Source: Brevibacillus reuszeri | Lineage (GTDB): Bacteria; Bacillota; Bacilli; Brevibacillales; Brevibacillaceae | Assembly: GCF_002897295.1 (NCBI RefSeq) | Contig: NZ_BEXF01000005.1 | Location: forward strand, 248,001-312,000 | Length of the DNA: 64,000 bases | Reading direction: 5' to 3' | In this document: positions 46,015 through 54,008 of the stretch, in pieces | How the letters are laid out: every line of letters starts with the position of its first letter | Numbering within the stretch: position 1 is the first letter of the stretch | Notes under the pieces: generated by a model | Seen by the model: the letters and a program-made list of their open reading frames with translations, nothing else | What the model was told of the DNA's origin: nothing | Databases searched by the model: none | Program-made: the position numbers and the translations under genes

Positions 46015-47379
46015 ATGGAACAAGATCAACTGACACAATCTTATGACAAGGAAAGCTTGCTAGACACTGACAGGTCTCATATGTGGCATCACATGTCGCC
46101 TTACAATCCAAACCCGATGATTGTTACAGAAGCCAGTGGCTCCTGGATTACCGACATTGATGGTAATCGGTATCTCGATGGCATGTCAGGTCTGTGGTGT
46201 GTAAACATCGGCTACGGGAGGCAGGAGCTGGCAGACGCTGCGTACGAGCAGCTCAAGCAATTGGCGTATTTCCCACTGACACAAAGCCACGTGCCTGCAA
46301 TTAAGCTGTCGGAAAAGGTCAGTGAATGGCTGGGCGAAGAGTATCGCGTCTTCTTTTCGAATAGCGGCTCTGAAGCCAATGAGGTTGCTTTTAAAATTGC
46401 GCGCCAATACCACCATCAGAACGGAGAGCCAGGACGCTACAAATTCATCTCCAGGCATCGTGCGTACCACGGGAATACGATGGGCGCTCTCGCTGCTACG
46501 GGTCAATCCATCCGGAAAGAAAAATACGAGCCGCTAGCGCCAGGCTTCCTGCATGTACCACCACCGTATTGCTATCGCTGTCCAGTAGGGAAGTCCTATG
46601 GAAAATGCAGTATGGAGTGCGCACAATTCTTTGATCAAGTAATCAACTGGGAAGGCGAAAAGACAGTGGCTGCAGTCATCATGGAGCCTACGATTACAGG
46701 TGGCGGCGTGATTGTTCCGGCACCGGAATATATGCCAAAGGTAAGAGAGATTTGCGACAAATATGGCGTGTTGATGATCGTAGACGAAGTCATTTGCGGC
46801 TTCGGACGCTCCGGCAAAAAATTCGGGCATCAAAATTTTGGCGTCAAACCAGATATCGTAACAATGGCAAAAGGAATTACTAGTGCGTATTTGCCGCTGT
46901 CTGCTACAGCTGTGCGTGCCGATATTGCAGACAAATTTAATGAACAGGGTAACAATCTCCACTTCCGCCATGTGAACACATTCGGAGGCAATCCGGCAGC
47001 CTGTGCGCTGGCTCTAAAAAATCTGGAGCTCATGGAAGAGGAGCAGCTGGTTGAGCGCTCCGAGCAGCTGGGAGAAGAGCTGCGTGCCAAGCTCGCATTT
47101 TTAGCAGATCATCCTTATGTGGGCGACATCCGCAGCTTTGGATTTTTGATGGGAATTGAAATGGTAGAAGACCGTAAGACTAAAGAACCTGCTGCTCCTG
47201 CAAAATTGACTCAAGTGATTGCCGAGTGCAAAAAGCGTGGCTTGATCATTGGACGCAACGGTGATACCATCCCTAGCTTCAACAACGTCCTCACTCTTTC
47301 GCCGCCATTTACAACGACAAGTGATGACATTGACTTTATCGCCCATGTCATGAAAGAAGCATTTGATACATTGGAGTAG
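46015..47379 (+). CDS. Class III omega-aminotransferase (beta-alanine/3-aminoisobutyrate transaminase-like)
   Basis: A 454-aa PLP enzyme. Lys286 in TMAKGITSAYLP is the expected Schiff-base residue; Asp in MIVDEVICGFGRSG contacts the cofactor nitrogen, and SNSGSEANEVAFKIAR binds its phosphate. The pairing with a malonate-semialdehyde dehydrogenase points to beta-alanine (and 3-aminoisobutyrate) as amino donor, with pyruvate or 2-oxoglutarate as acceptor. Start ATG 46015 follows GGGGGAGC. A terminator is at 47426. Confidence 0.8.
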   Translation: MEQDQLTQSYDKESLLDTDRSHMWHHMSPYNPNPMIVTEASGSWITDIDGNRYLDGMSGLWCVNIGYGRQELADAAYEQLKQLAYFPLTQSHVPAIKLSEKVSEWLGEEYRVFFSNSGSEANEVAFKIARQYHHQNGEPGRYKFISRHRAYHGNTMGALAATGQSIRKEKYEPLAPGFLHVPPPYCYRCPVGKSYGKCSMECAQFFDQVINWEGEKTVAAVIMEPTITGGGVIVPAPEYMPKVREICDKYGVLMIVDEVICGFGRSGKKFGHQNFGVKPDIVTMAKGITSAYLPLSATAVRADIADKFNEQGNNLHFRHVNTFGGNPAACALALKNLELMEEEQLVERSEQLGEELRAKLAFLADHPYVGDIRSFGFLMGIEMVEDRKTKEPAAPAKLTQVIAECKKRGLIIGRNGDTIPSFNNVLTLSPPFTTTSDDIDFIAHVMKEAFDTLE

Positions 47380-47425
47380 AAACAAACGATTCCGATAAGA
47401 AAGTTACAAAAAAATAATATTTGCA

Positions 47426-47476
47426 GCCGCTACCGACTCGATTCAGGAGTAAAATCCAGCGAGGTAGCGGCTTTTC
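47426..47476 (+). terminator. Rho-independent terminator
   Basis: AGCCGCTACC (47426-47435) pairs perfectly with GGTAGCGGCT (47464-47473), followed by T's. Confidence 0.8.
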
Positions 47477-47620
47477 ACGTTTGGAAATGACTTTCTACAA
47501 ATAGAACCAGGAAGAATCAAGAGTTTCTGCCGCTTTTGGATTTTTGTATAATAGGACCATATGCAAAGCATGGCAATTGTGAAAAAGCCATTCGACTTCA
47601 TCGAATCTTGGGAGGATAAC

Positions 47621-48202
47621 ATGAAACGTATCTGTGTATTTGCAGGATCAAATCCAGGTGTGAATCCAGCCTTTGAGCAGGTGGCACAAGAGCTGGGACG
47701 TGAGCTCGTCGCACGTGACCTTGATTTGGTGTATGGTGGGTCCAACATGGGATTGATGGGACGAGTAGCCAATTCGGTATTAGCAGGTAGAGGAAAAGCG
47801 ATCGGCGTAATGCCAACCGGTTTGTTCCGTGGGGAGATTGTCCATACAGGACTGACAGATTTACATGAAGTGAACACGATGCATGAGCGAAAAGCCATGA
47901 TGAACGATTTATCGGACGGTTTCATTGCGCTGCCAGGTGGATATGGCACATTTGAAGAAATATTTGAAGTGATAAGCTGGGGGCAGATCGGCATCCATAG
48001 CAAACCGATTGGTCTGTTGAATGTCGCAGGCTACTACACACCACTCATGGAGATGGTGAATCATGCCACTCTAGCAGGGTTTATCCCGAACATGCAAGGA
48101 GAATTGATCATTTGCGAAAGCGATCCTGTGGTGCTATTGGATCGTATGCGTGAGTACACACCACCTGTTAAAGTCAATAAATGGTCCGAGCTGGACAAGT
48201 AA
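47621..48202 (+). CDS. LOG family protein (TIGR00730; nucleoside 5'-monophosphate phosphoribohydrolase)
   Basis: A 193-aa Rossmann-like enzyme. The family motif PGGYGTFEEIFE (about residues 105-116) is complete, with the N-terminal CVFAGSNPG and YGGSNMGLMG. Members split cytokinin riboside monophosphates or AMP-type nucleotides into base and ribose phosphate; B. subtilis YvdD is similar. ATG 47621 has GGGAGGATA just upstream; the frame is open earlier from 47561 without a site. Nucleobase release could feed base catabolism, but this link is inference. Confidence 0.85.
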   Translation: MKRICVFAGSNPGVNPAFEQVAQELGRELVARDLDLVYGGSNMGLMGRVANSVLAGRGKAIGVMPTGLFRGEIVHTGLTDLHEVNTMHERKAMMNDLSDGFIALPGGYGTFEEIFEVISWGQIGIHSKPIGLLNVAGYYTPLMEMVNHATLAGFIPNMQGELIICESDPVVLLDRMREYTPPVKVNKWSELDK

Positions 48203-48212
48203 GCAAAAAAGA

Positions 48213-48255
48213 AAGCAGTTCATTCTGGATTCCAGAGAACTGCTTATTCTTTTTA
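48213..48255 (+). terminator. Rho-independent terminator
   Basis: AAGCAGTTC...TCTGG pairs with CCAGA..GAACTGCTT, then ATTCTTTTT. Confidence 0.8.
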
Positions 48256-48272
48256 TGATTTTGTTTGAATCC

Positions 48273-48302
48273 TTGACACCAACTATAAGTAAGTGCTATT
48301 GT
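48273..48302 (+). promoter_or_regulatory. Strong sigma-A promoter of the secreted 438-aa protein
   Basis: Consensus TTGACA (48273-48278), 18-bp spacer, TATTGT (48297-48302). Confidence 0.65.
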
Positions 48303-48305
48303 ATA

Positions 48306-48348
48306 GCAATATTCCCTAGTAAATAAATAGGAATAATATTAATATTGC
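48306..48348. promoter_or_regulatory. Inverted repeat at the transcript start
   Basis: GCAATATT (48306-48313) and AATATTGC (48341-48348) are perfect arms, extended by near matches. They would sit at the very 5' end of the message, so either an operator or a stabilising RNA hairpin is possible. Confidence 0.4.
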
Positions 48349-48379
48349 ATAGCTTCATACATAAGAGGGGGAACCAAGG

Positions 48380-49696
48380 ATGAATAAGTCAACAAAATGG
48401 GTTCAGCTTGCCGTATCGGCGACTTTGCTAACAGCGCTCGTATTCCCGGCAGTGGCAGGAGCAGCTGGCCAACCAGTGGCTGTACTATCTCCGGCAACGG
48501 CACAAGCTGAATGGAATAGCTATGTAAAACAACAGTACGGCATTACGTTTGCCAAAACAGTGACCCGTGATGAATTCGCGAAGGCATTGGCAAAGGTTGG
48601 TGCATCTACTGCTAGTATAGCGGAGAAAGAAGCCGCAGCCAAATCTTTCTTGCCAGAAGCCAAAGCAGGCACAACCAAGCTCGTAGCTTGGGAAGCGATC
48701 AGTGCAGCTGTCAAAGCCGCTGAGTTAAAAGAGCTGGCTTATACGTATAAAGAAGAGAAGGTAGCTACCTCCCTGAAAAAGGCTGGTCTGACGTATAAAA
48801 AAGACGGAGTGTTGACGCTTCAAGCAGCACAGGAGCTAGCTGCTGCTATTGATACGGGACTGGTGAACCCTGCGACGTTAGCGAATGTGAAAGCTGATGG
48901 AGAGGTTACAGCAGATTTGGCTATCCAGCTGCTCGGCAAGGTGGCAGAATTCCACGGAAAGTATAAGAACTATCTGGGTACGATCTCTGAAGACAGCATT
49001 TACGGAAAACTGGCACAAGCATGGAATGAATCCCAGCTTATCAAGGCTGGAGCTTTGCAAGACCTCGTAGATAAAGGCTTAAAGCAAAATTTGATCACCG
49101 GCTACAATTTGAAAGACGCTACGTTTGATCCGCATTTTGACCCAGAGCGTACCATTACCTATGGTCATAGTGACATTGTTCATGCGATCCAGCTGATTGG
49201 TCTATTAAAGAGCGAGGGTATCGACGCCAAAGTGCAGTTTGAACCAAAAACATCTGCATTCATTTACTTGAAAGAGTGGGGCGAGCCTCTCCAAACAGAT
49301 GATTATCAGGTTGTTCAAATCGACAACGGCAACTTCATCGCTTATGCAAAAGAATACGATCTCAGCTTTGAGTTTGCGACTGTTGAAGAGAAAAAACGTT
49401 TCCAGCCTCTTGTTTTGCAATATGCGAAAAAAGATGATGAGGATATGACTGGTCTCCTAAAAGGCTCCTGGTGGCAACCGCTCTATCATTCCCGGACAGA
49501 GCTTGCCGATTATCCTGTCATTACGAACAACGTACTGAAGCAAGGACGTTTTGTTGTACAGTCCTTTTCATTGAATGATCAATCTGCAAAAGTGATCGAA
49601 GGCTTCAAAAAGCTCGATAGTAAAGTGGAAGTCGAATCATACAAGTTTTGGGTGGATCAACCATTCTATAACTACCTGATCGGTGAGTATAAGTAA
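48380..49696 (+). CDS. Secreted protein of unknown function, possibly with degenerate SLH-like repeats
   Basis: A 438-aa exported protein with a clear signal peptide (LAVSATLLTALVFPAVAGAA, cut near residue 29). The next 170 residues are Ala/Lys/Glu-rich and contain segments such as VTRDEFAKALAKVG and LTLQAAQELAAAID that faintly recall S-layer homology repeats. The C-terminal half is richer in aromatics and beta strands and has no known motif. ATG 48380 has GAGGGGG upstream. Strong promoter and own terminator indicate an independently regulated gene. Confidence 0.65.
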   Translation: MNKSTKWVQLAVSATLLTALVFPAVAGAAGQPVAVLSPATAQAEWNSYVKQQYGITFAKTVTRDEFAKALAKVGASTASIAEKEAAAKSFLPEAKAGTTKLVAWEAISAAVKAAELKELAYTYKEEKVATSLKKAGLTYKKDGVLTLQAAQELAAAIDTGLVNPATLANVKADGEVTADLAIQLLGKVAEFHGKYKNYLGTISEDSIYGKLAQAWNESQLIKAGALQDLVDKGLKQNLITGYNLKDATFDPHFDPERTITYGHSDIVHAIQLIGLLKSEGIDAKVQFEPKTSAFIYLKEWGEPLQTDDYQVVQIDNGNFIAYAKEYDLSFEFATVEEKKRFQPLVLQYAKKDDEDMTGLLKGSWWQPLYHSRTELADYPVITNNVLKQGRFVVQSFSLNDQSAKVIEGFKKLDSKVEVESYKFWVDQPFYNYLIGEYK

Positions 49697-49723
49697 TGAA
49701 TCGTTGATACCTAGTTAAACTCT

Positions 49724-49791
49724 GCGCCTCTACTACCTATTCTATGGAATTCCTTTGAGGGATACATGGATGGGAGTCGGGGTGCTTTTTT
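49724..49791 (+). terminator. Probable terminator with long loop
   Basis: GCGCCTC (49724-49730) pairs with GGGGTGC (49779-49785) using two G-T pairs, followed by six T; GGAATTCC in the loop may form an inner stem. Confidence 0.5.
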
Positions 49792-49873
49792 ATTCACGAG
49801 CTCGGGGAGGATACTAAAGGTAGGGGATTTTGGAAAATCGTTGAAAATGCGTGTCGGTTTTAATAGAGAATTC

Positions 49874-49882
49874 TGGTATAAT
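49874..49882 (+). promoter_or_regulatory. Extended -10 promoter element
   Basis: TGGTATAAT with no clear -35 at 17 bp. It is followed 30 bp later by a 16-bp palindrome and then by the gene at 49950. Confidence 0.5.
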
Positions 49883-49911
49883 TTAGGTATAAGTCAGTAA
49901 TTGCTATGACA

Positions 49912-49927
49912 GCCAATCATGATTGGC
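49912..49927. promoter_or_regulatory. Perfect 16-bp palindrome, candidate operator
   Basis: GCCAATCATGATTGGC lies between the promoter and ribosome site of the gene at 49950. Its central position downstream of +1 suits a repressor site. Confidence 0.5.
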
Positions 49928-49949
49928 ATTAAGCATGGGAGGGAAAACA

Positions 49950-51206
49950 GTGTCGAAGAAGCACCTGATCCTTCTGCTTACCTGCTTCTGTTTCGCTACA
50001 GAGGCTTCTGCAGAAAGTTTGACAACGACCACACCAGCTACACAGCTTTCCATACCTGGAGCCGCAGCGCAGACTGCACAGGTTCTTTCTCAAGGACTTT
50101 TAGTTGAAACCTTTTTGACAAACAACTGGAAAAAAGACAACCTCTCAAAGCTGCTTGGAAATTCGCTCTCCAGCTTTGATGATTACGAGGCGTATGCAGC
50201 AGGAATCAAAATCAGGTGGGACGAGAACAACAAAGCCTACGGTATTCTAGTAAACGCCACCTACCATGGGGAAATTGTCAAAGGACTGACGACCAAGACA
50301 TCCAAGAAAGACGTCACGAAGCTGCTCGGGAGTCCTCAGTTCGTAGATCAATCAAATGAGCTGGTAGGCTATCAATATGATGGGTATTACTTGTTTGTTA
50401 CGTTCACACAGGAAAAAATCAAAGGGATCTCTATCTATCGCCGGGACCAAACAAGTGATACGGCTGCGCTGATTGAAATGGCAAAAAATTTGCAAGCGTA
50501 CGGGGAAAAGCTCTCGTCTCCTTCGACTGCGAATACCTTCTCGATTTTTGGTGTATGGGGGGCACCCGATTTTACCCATCATTTGCACGGAATCGGAACA
50601 TTCGCATGGGAGTATCCATCGCTTGGTATCGCATATGATGGATTAGAGGCCGATGCGACCTTGACCATTTACAATAATTTCTCAGCCAAACAACAGCTAT
50701 CTGCCATCAAAAATGCGAAAAACGTCGTCTTTTCCAAAGAGGACTCCCTATTATTGGAAGAACAGAACCGATTGTTTTGGGAAAAAGTCATGATCCAGAC
50801 AGCCAAAGATCAGGGAATTTCTTCTCCTGACAAACAAACGATTGCCTTGATTGATTCAGACGGGTTGTACAGTTCGGCGAATATTCGTTTTTACCGAGCT
50901 GACTACACACCGCTCTCCCAGTTGTATCCCGGGTACTTTGTTGATGAGGTCACTTGGCTGGATAATAACTGGGTTTTGTACACCACGATGGAAGGCAGCG
51001 GCGTTTTTAATAAGGCAACGAACGAGCATATCGTAATCCTTTCCCCGAAAAAGATACCTGAGGGCTTGACTGATTTTTATGACGTCAACGCCGTGAGAGT
51101 AGATGTAAAAAGCAAAACGATCTGGTTTGACATGTCCTCTGAGAAGCAGAAACCATACAAGCTTACCTATCAAATTAGCGGGAATCAAATCAAGTTTTCT
51201 AAATAA
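49950..51206 (+). CDS. Secreted protein of unknown function
   Basis: A 418-aa exported protein with a signal peptide (HLILLLTCFCFATEASA). The mature part has no cysteine-rich or catalytic motif. Repeated segments VTKLLGSPQFVDQSNELVGY and FSIFGVWGAPDFTHHLHGIG may be two related halves comparable to beta-rich YjgB/DUF4309-type modules, in which a short G-x-P loop is usual; this comparison is tentative. GTG 49950 has GGGAGGG 6 bp before it. A small gene follows after 25 bp. Confidence 0.6.
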   Translation: MSKKHLILLLTCFCFATEASAESLTTTTPATQLSIPGAAAQTAQVLSQGLLVETFLTNNWKKDNLSKLLGNSLSSFDDYEAYAAGIKIRWDENNKAYGILVNATYHGEIVKGLTTKTSKKDVTKLLGSPQFVDQSNELVGYQYDGYYLFVTFTQEKIKGISIYRRDQTSDTAALIEMAKNLQAYGEKLSSPSTANTFSIFGVWGAPDFTHHLHGIGTFAWEYPSLGIAYDGLEADATLTIYNNFSAKQQLSAIKNAKNVVFSKEDSLLLEEQNRLFWEKVMIQTAKDQGISSPDKQTIALIDSDGLYSSANIRFYRADYTPLSQLYPGYFVDEVTWLDNNWVLYTTMEGSGVFNKATNEHIVILSPKKIPEGLTDFYDVNAVRVDVKSKTIWFDMSSEKQKPYKLTYQISGNQIKFSK

Positions 51207-51231
51207 CTTGCATTCCTAGGAGGCGTTTTGA

Positions 51232-51405
51232 ATGGAGTTCTTGGAAGCGTTGGAGGGACTCGGAAGTGCAATCAAAAAAGGTGCTTCACTTACCATGCGA
51301 GTGCTTGCGAGTTCCGGAGAATTAATAGTCACCTTCTTTGAATACCTTTGGACGCGCAAGGAAAACAATCGGTTACGCAAGCCAAAAACGCCCGTTGGAC
51401 CGTAA
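51232..51405 (+). CDS. Small 57-aa protein, possibly membrane-associated
   Basis: ATG 51232 follows AGGAGG by 9 bp. The peptide has an amphipathic start (FLEALEGLGSAIKKGASL), a mildly hydrophobic centre (LIVTFFEYLW) and a basic tail (RKENNRLRKPK). It lies 25 bp behind a secreted-protein gene, probably in the same message. No family recognised. Confidence 0.55.
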   Translation: MEFLEALEGLGSAIKKGASLTMRVLASSGELIVTFFEYLWTRKENNRLRKPKTPVGP

Positions 51406-51426
51406 AGTAAGACAAGGATCGTGCTA

Positions 51427-51864
51427 TTATCTGTCTGTCTGCTTGGATAACGGAGAGACATTTTCCTTTTCCTCATCTTTTTCAGCCAGATAGGACCGCA
51501 TTCCTCTGATAAACATTTCGCGAATGACCTCCTGCTGTGTTTTGCTGCTGACAAGAGAACGAATTTGCTCCAGCTCTGCCACTAGCTCTGAATCCAGATG
51601 CAGATTGACGGTCTTCCCCTTACTGCGTGGATGCACTTCACAATGGTGGGGGCATTTGCGCAGATGGCCCTCGATGACAGCTATTTGATCGAGGGGGTCC
51701 GCGTGTGGAAGATACAAGCAAGGTGCCTCCAAAATAATATGGGTCAGTTCTTCGCTAAAACGAATAGTGAGGGGCTGGCCTTTTTTTTTGTGAAAGTCCC
51801 GAATCTGACGCGATATCTCCTGATTGTGCACCGTATTCTCCAAGGTAATCGTTGCGAGTTCCAT
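51427..51864 (-). CDS. Ribbon-helix-helix-like DNA-binding protein
   Basis: A 145-aa protein. Residues about 82-125 (TVNLHLDSELVAELEQI, then TQQEVIREMFIRGMRSYL) fit a ribbon-helix-helix pattern. The N-terminal half contains HLRKCPHHCEVH, a Cys/His cluster that could bind metal. AAGGAGG lies 5 bp before ATG at 51862-51864. It is the second gene behind the MerR-like partner, with 9 bp between them. This looks like a two-component DNA-binding unit; targets are unknown. Confidence 0.55.
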   Translation of the reverse strand: MELATITLENTVHNQEISRQIRDFHKKKGQPLTIRFSEELTHIILEAPCLYLPHADPLDQIAVIEGHLRKCPHHCEVHPRSKGKTVNLHLDSELVAELEQIRSLVSSKTQQEVIREMFIRGMRSYLAEKDEEKENVSPLSKQTDR

Positions 51865-51873
51865 ATGGCCTCC

Positions 51874-52386
51874 TTAGGGGCGTGCCAAGTCTTCTTCGGC
51901 AATCGAGGAGAGGATTTCTCCAGTATCTTCCAGCTGAATCTGGTAGGTGAAGTGCTCGTCATGGCGTTCGATTGCAGTTACCAAGCCCCAGGTATTCCTT
52001 TCTTCTAGCCGAATCATTACGCGATCGAGCACGTCAAATAGCGGCAACAGAAGTCCTTTCTCATATAGAAAGCGAAAGACGATTTCACGAGGGTACAGGA
52101 ATCGCTTGTTGCCCTGTTTGTTTTCGAGAAGCGGAAAAGTATCTCGCTCGTCGACGACCTCACCTAGATGGCCTTGATCCGCCCAGCGTTTTATCGTGGC
52201 CATACTGCCGGCTCTTCCATTGCGTGCTTCTAAAAGCTCCAGTATTTCTCGCGATGAGAGATACGCTGTTCGCCGCTCGCATTGGCTACGATACGCATGC
52301 TGTTCAGCTTCTAGCTGGGCAAGCTGCGCTTTTGCTTCCATCACTTGGTTTTTTAGCCGCTCTATTTCTTTTTCGTAATCCCTCAT
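51874..52386 (-). CDS. Coiled-coil protein with MerR/excisionase-like helix-turn-helix
   Basis: A 170-aa protein. Residues 1-38 are a charged coiled coil (EIERLKNQVMEAKAQLAQLE). The centre has the pattern YLSSREILELLEAR...TIKRWADQGHLG followed by a wing with NKRFLYPREIVFRFLYE, like MerR-superfamily or excisionase domains. The last 45 residues are beta-rich and acidic. AAGGAGA lies before ATG at 52384-52386. It is divergent from preT; it could act on its own promoter or on the preT promoter. Confidence 0.55.
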   Translation of the reverse strand: MRDYEKEIERLKNQVMEAKAQLAQLEAEQHAYRSQCERRTAYLSSREILELLEARNGRAGSMATIKRWADQGHLGEVVDERDTFPLLENKQGNKRFLYPREIVFRFLYEKGLLLPLFDVLDRVMIRLEERNTWGLVTAIERHDEHFTYQIQLEDTGEILSSIAEEDLARP

Positions 52387-52574
52387 ACGCTCTCCTTCCC
52401 CTATACCTGCTTTCCTCCAGCTTATTCGTCAGTGAAATCAATCATTCCATGACAGAAGTAATGATTTCGTCCAGTCAGTAGCGAAAATGGAAATGAAACA
52501 ATCATAAAATGACAAAACGCCACATTGATTAATAGCAAGCTAGTTTTTAGATCAGGTAAGGAGGGTGTTAAGAG

Positions 52575-53921
52575 ATGGGCATCTCCAAAGAATTACAGAA
52601 AAATTTTACGGAAGTTGTACCCGCCTTAAAGCCAAAGGAAGCCATCGATGAAGCAAATCGGTGCCTGTATTGCTATGATGCGCCCTGTATCAAGGCGTGC
52701 CCGACTTCCATTGACATTCCTTCTTTTATTCAGAAGATTGCGACAGGAAATCTGTTTGGTTCGGCCCGTACCATTATGGATTCCAACCCTGTAGGGGCAA
52801 GCTGCGCACGTGTCTGTCCGACGGAAGAGCTGTGTGAGGGCGCCTGTGTACTGAATCATGCTTCCAAACCGATTATGATCGGACTGCTCCAGCGTCATGC
52901 AACCGATTGGGCGATCAAGAACAAGGCTGCTCTTTTCCAAAAAGGGGACGACAACGGAAAGCGTGTAGCAATTATTGGAGCGGGGCCAGCGGGCTTGTCA
53001 GCCGCTCGGGAGCTGGCGCGACTGGGTTATCAAGTCACTATTTTTGAAGCGAAGGAAAAAGCGGGGGGGCTCAATACGTACGGTATCGTATCCTTTAGAC
53101 TTCCGCAGGAGATTTCACTTTGGGAAGTCGAGCAAATCGAAGCATTGGGTGTCGAGATTCGAACCAATACACGTATTGGCGTAGATGTACAGCCAGAGGA
53201 GCTGCTAGACGGATACGATTCCGTTTTACTTGCAGCCGGAATGGGGAATGTGCCGAATTTGCATATTGCGGGCGAAGATCTCAGCGGCGTTCTCGATGCC
53301 ATTACCTTAGTCGAGGATACAAAGACGAAGCCTCTGACAGATGAGATGATCGGTAAAAAAGTAGTTGTCATCGGGGCAGGAAATACGGCAATCGATGCGG
53401 CGACCTGTTCGAAGCGAATGGGGGCAGACAATGTCCAGATTTTATATCGACGTACTGAGCATGAAATGTCCTGTTATCAGTTTGAATACGAGTTTGCCAA
53501 GCAGGATGGGGTAGAATTCCGCTGGTTAGTCGCTCCAACTCGTATTATCGGTGAGAACGGTCAGGTTACGGGACTCGAATTGGTGCGCATGGAACTAGGA
53601 GAGCCAGATGAAAAAGGACGAAAGCGTCCGGTAGCGATACCAGGCAGCGAGTTTGTCATTGATGTCGATTTCGTGGTCAAGGCAATCGGTCAAACCCGCC
53701 ATCAGGCTATGATCGATTCCTTTGGGATTTCCCATAAAAATGGAGTCGTGCTGGTAGAGGATGGTACGTATCGCACTAGCCATGCCAAAGTATTTGCTGC
53801 GGGCGATGTCATTTTTGGGGGCGGTAAGACAGATGCGATGGTGGTCGATGCAGCAAACCATGGAAAACGAGCGGCGCACGCTATTCATCGTGCACTCAGT
53901 GATCAGAAGCAGCCGGTTTAA
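52575..53921 (+). CDS. preT: NAD-dependent dihydropyrimidine dehydrogenase subunit PreT
   Basis: A 448-aa flavoprotein related to the glutamate synthase small chain. Cysteines for two Fe-S clusters lie in the N-terminal part (CLYCYDAPCIKACP and CARVCPTEELCEGACVL). FAD binds at GAGPAGLSAA (about 137-146) and NAD at GAGNTAIDAA (about 265-274). With PreA it reduces uracil and thymine to the 5,6-dihydro compounds using NADH. ATG 52575 has AAGGAGGG upstream. An imperfect inverted repeat GAAATCAATCATT / AATGATTTC (about 52435-52475) in the promoter region may be a regulator site. Confidence 0.88.
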   Translation: MGISKELQKNFTEVVPALKPKEAIDEANRCLYCYDAPCIKACPTSIDIPSFIQKIATGNLFGSARTIMDSNPVGASCARVCPTEELCEGACVLNHASKPIMIGLLQRHATDWAIKNKAALFQKGDDNGKRVAIIGAGPAGLSAARELARLGYQVTIFEAKEKAGGLNTYGIVSFRLPQEISLWEVEQIEALGVEIRTNTRIGVDVQPEELLDGYDSVLLAAGMGNVPNLHIAGEDLSGVLDAITLVEDTKTKPLTDEMIGKKVVVIGAGNTAIDAATCSKRMGADNVQILYRRTEHEMSCYQFEYEFAKQDGVEFRWLVAPTRIIGENGQVTGLELVRMELGEPDEKGRKRPVAIPGSEFVIDVDFVVKAIGQTRHQAMIDSFGISHKNGVVLVEDGTYRTSHAKVFAAGDVIFGGGKTDAMVVDAANHGKRAAHAIHRALSDQKQPV

Positions 53922-53937
53922 AAGTAGAGAGGGAAGC

Positions 53938-53963
53938 CTCTGGCGTAGACGCCTGCACCAGAG
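53938..53963 (+). promoter_or_regulatory. Intercistronic hairpin between preT and preA
   Basis: CTCTGG pairs with CCAGAG, enclosing GGCG-TAGA-CGCC. There is no T tail, so it is more likely an RNA processing or stability element than a terminator. Confidence 0.45.
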
Positions 53964-54008
53964 AGTACGGCGATAAAACAATCGCTACAAAGATGGAGGA
54001 GTCCTATC

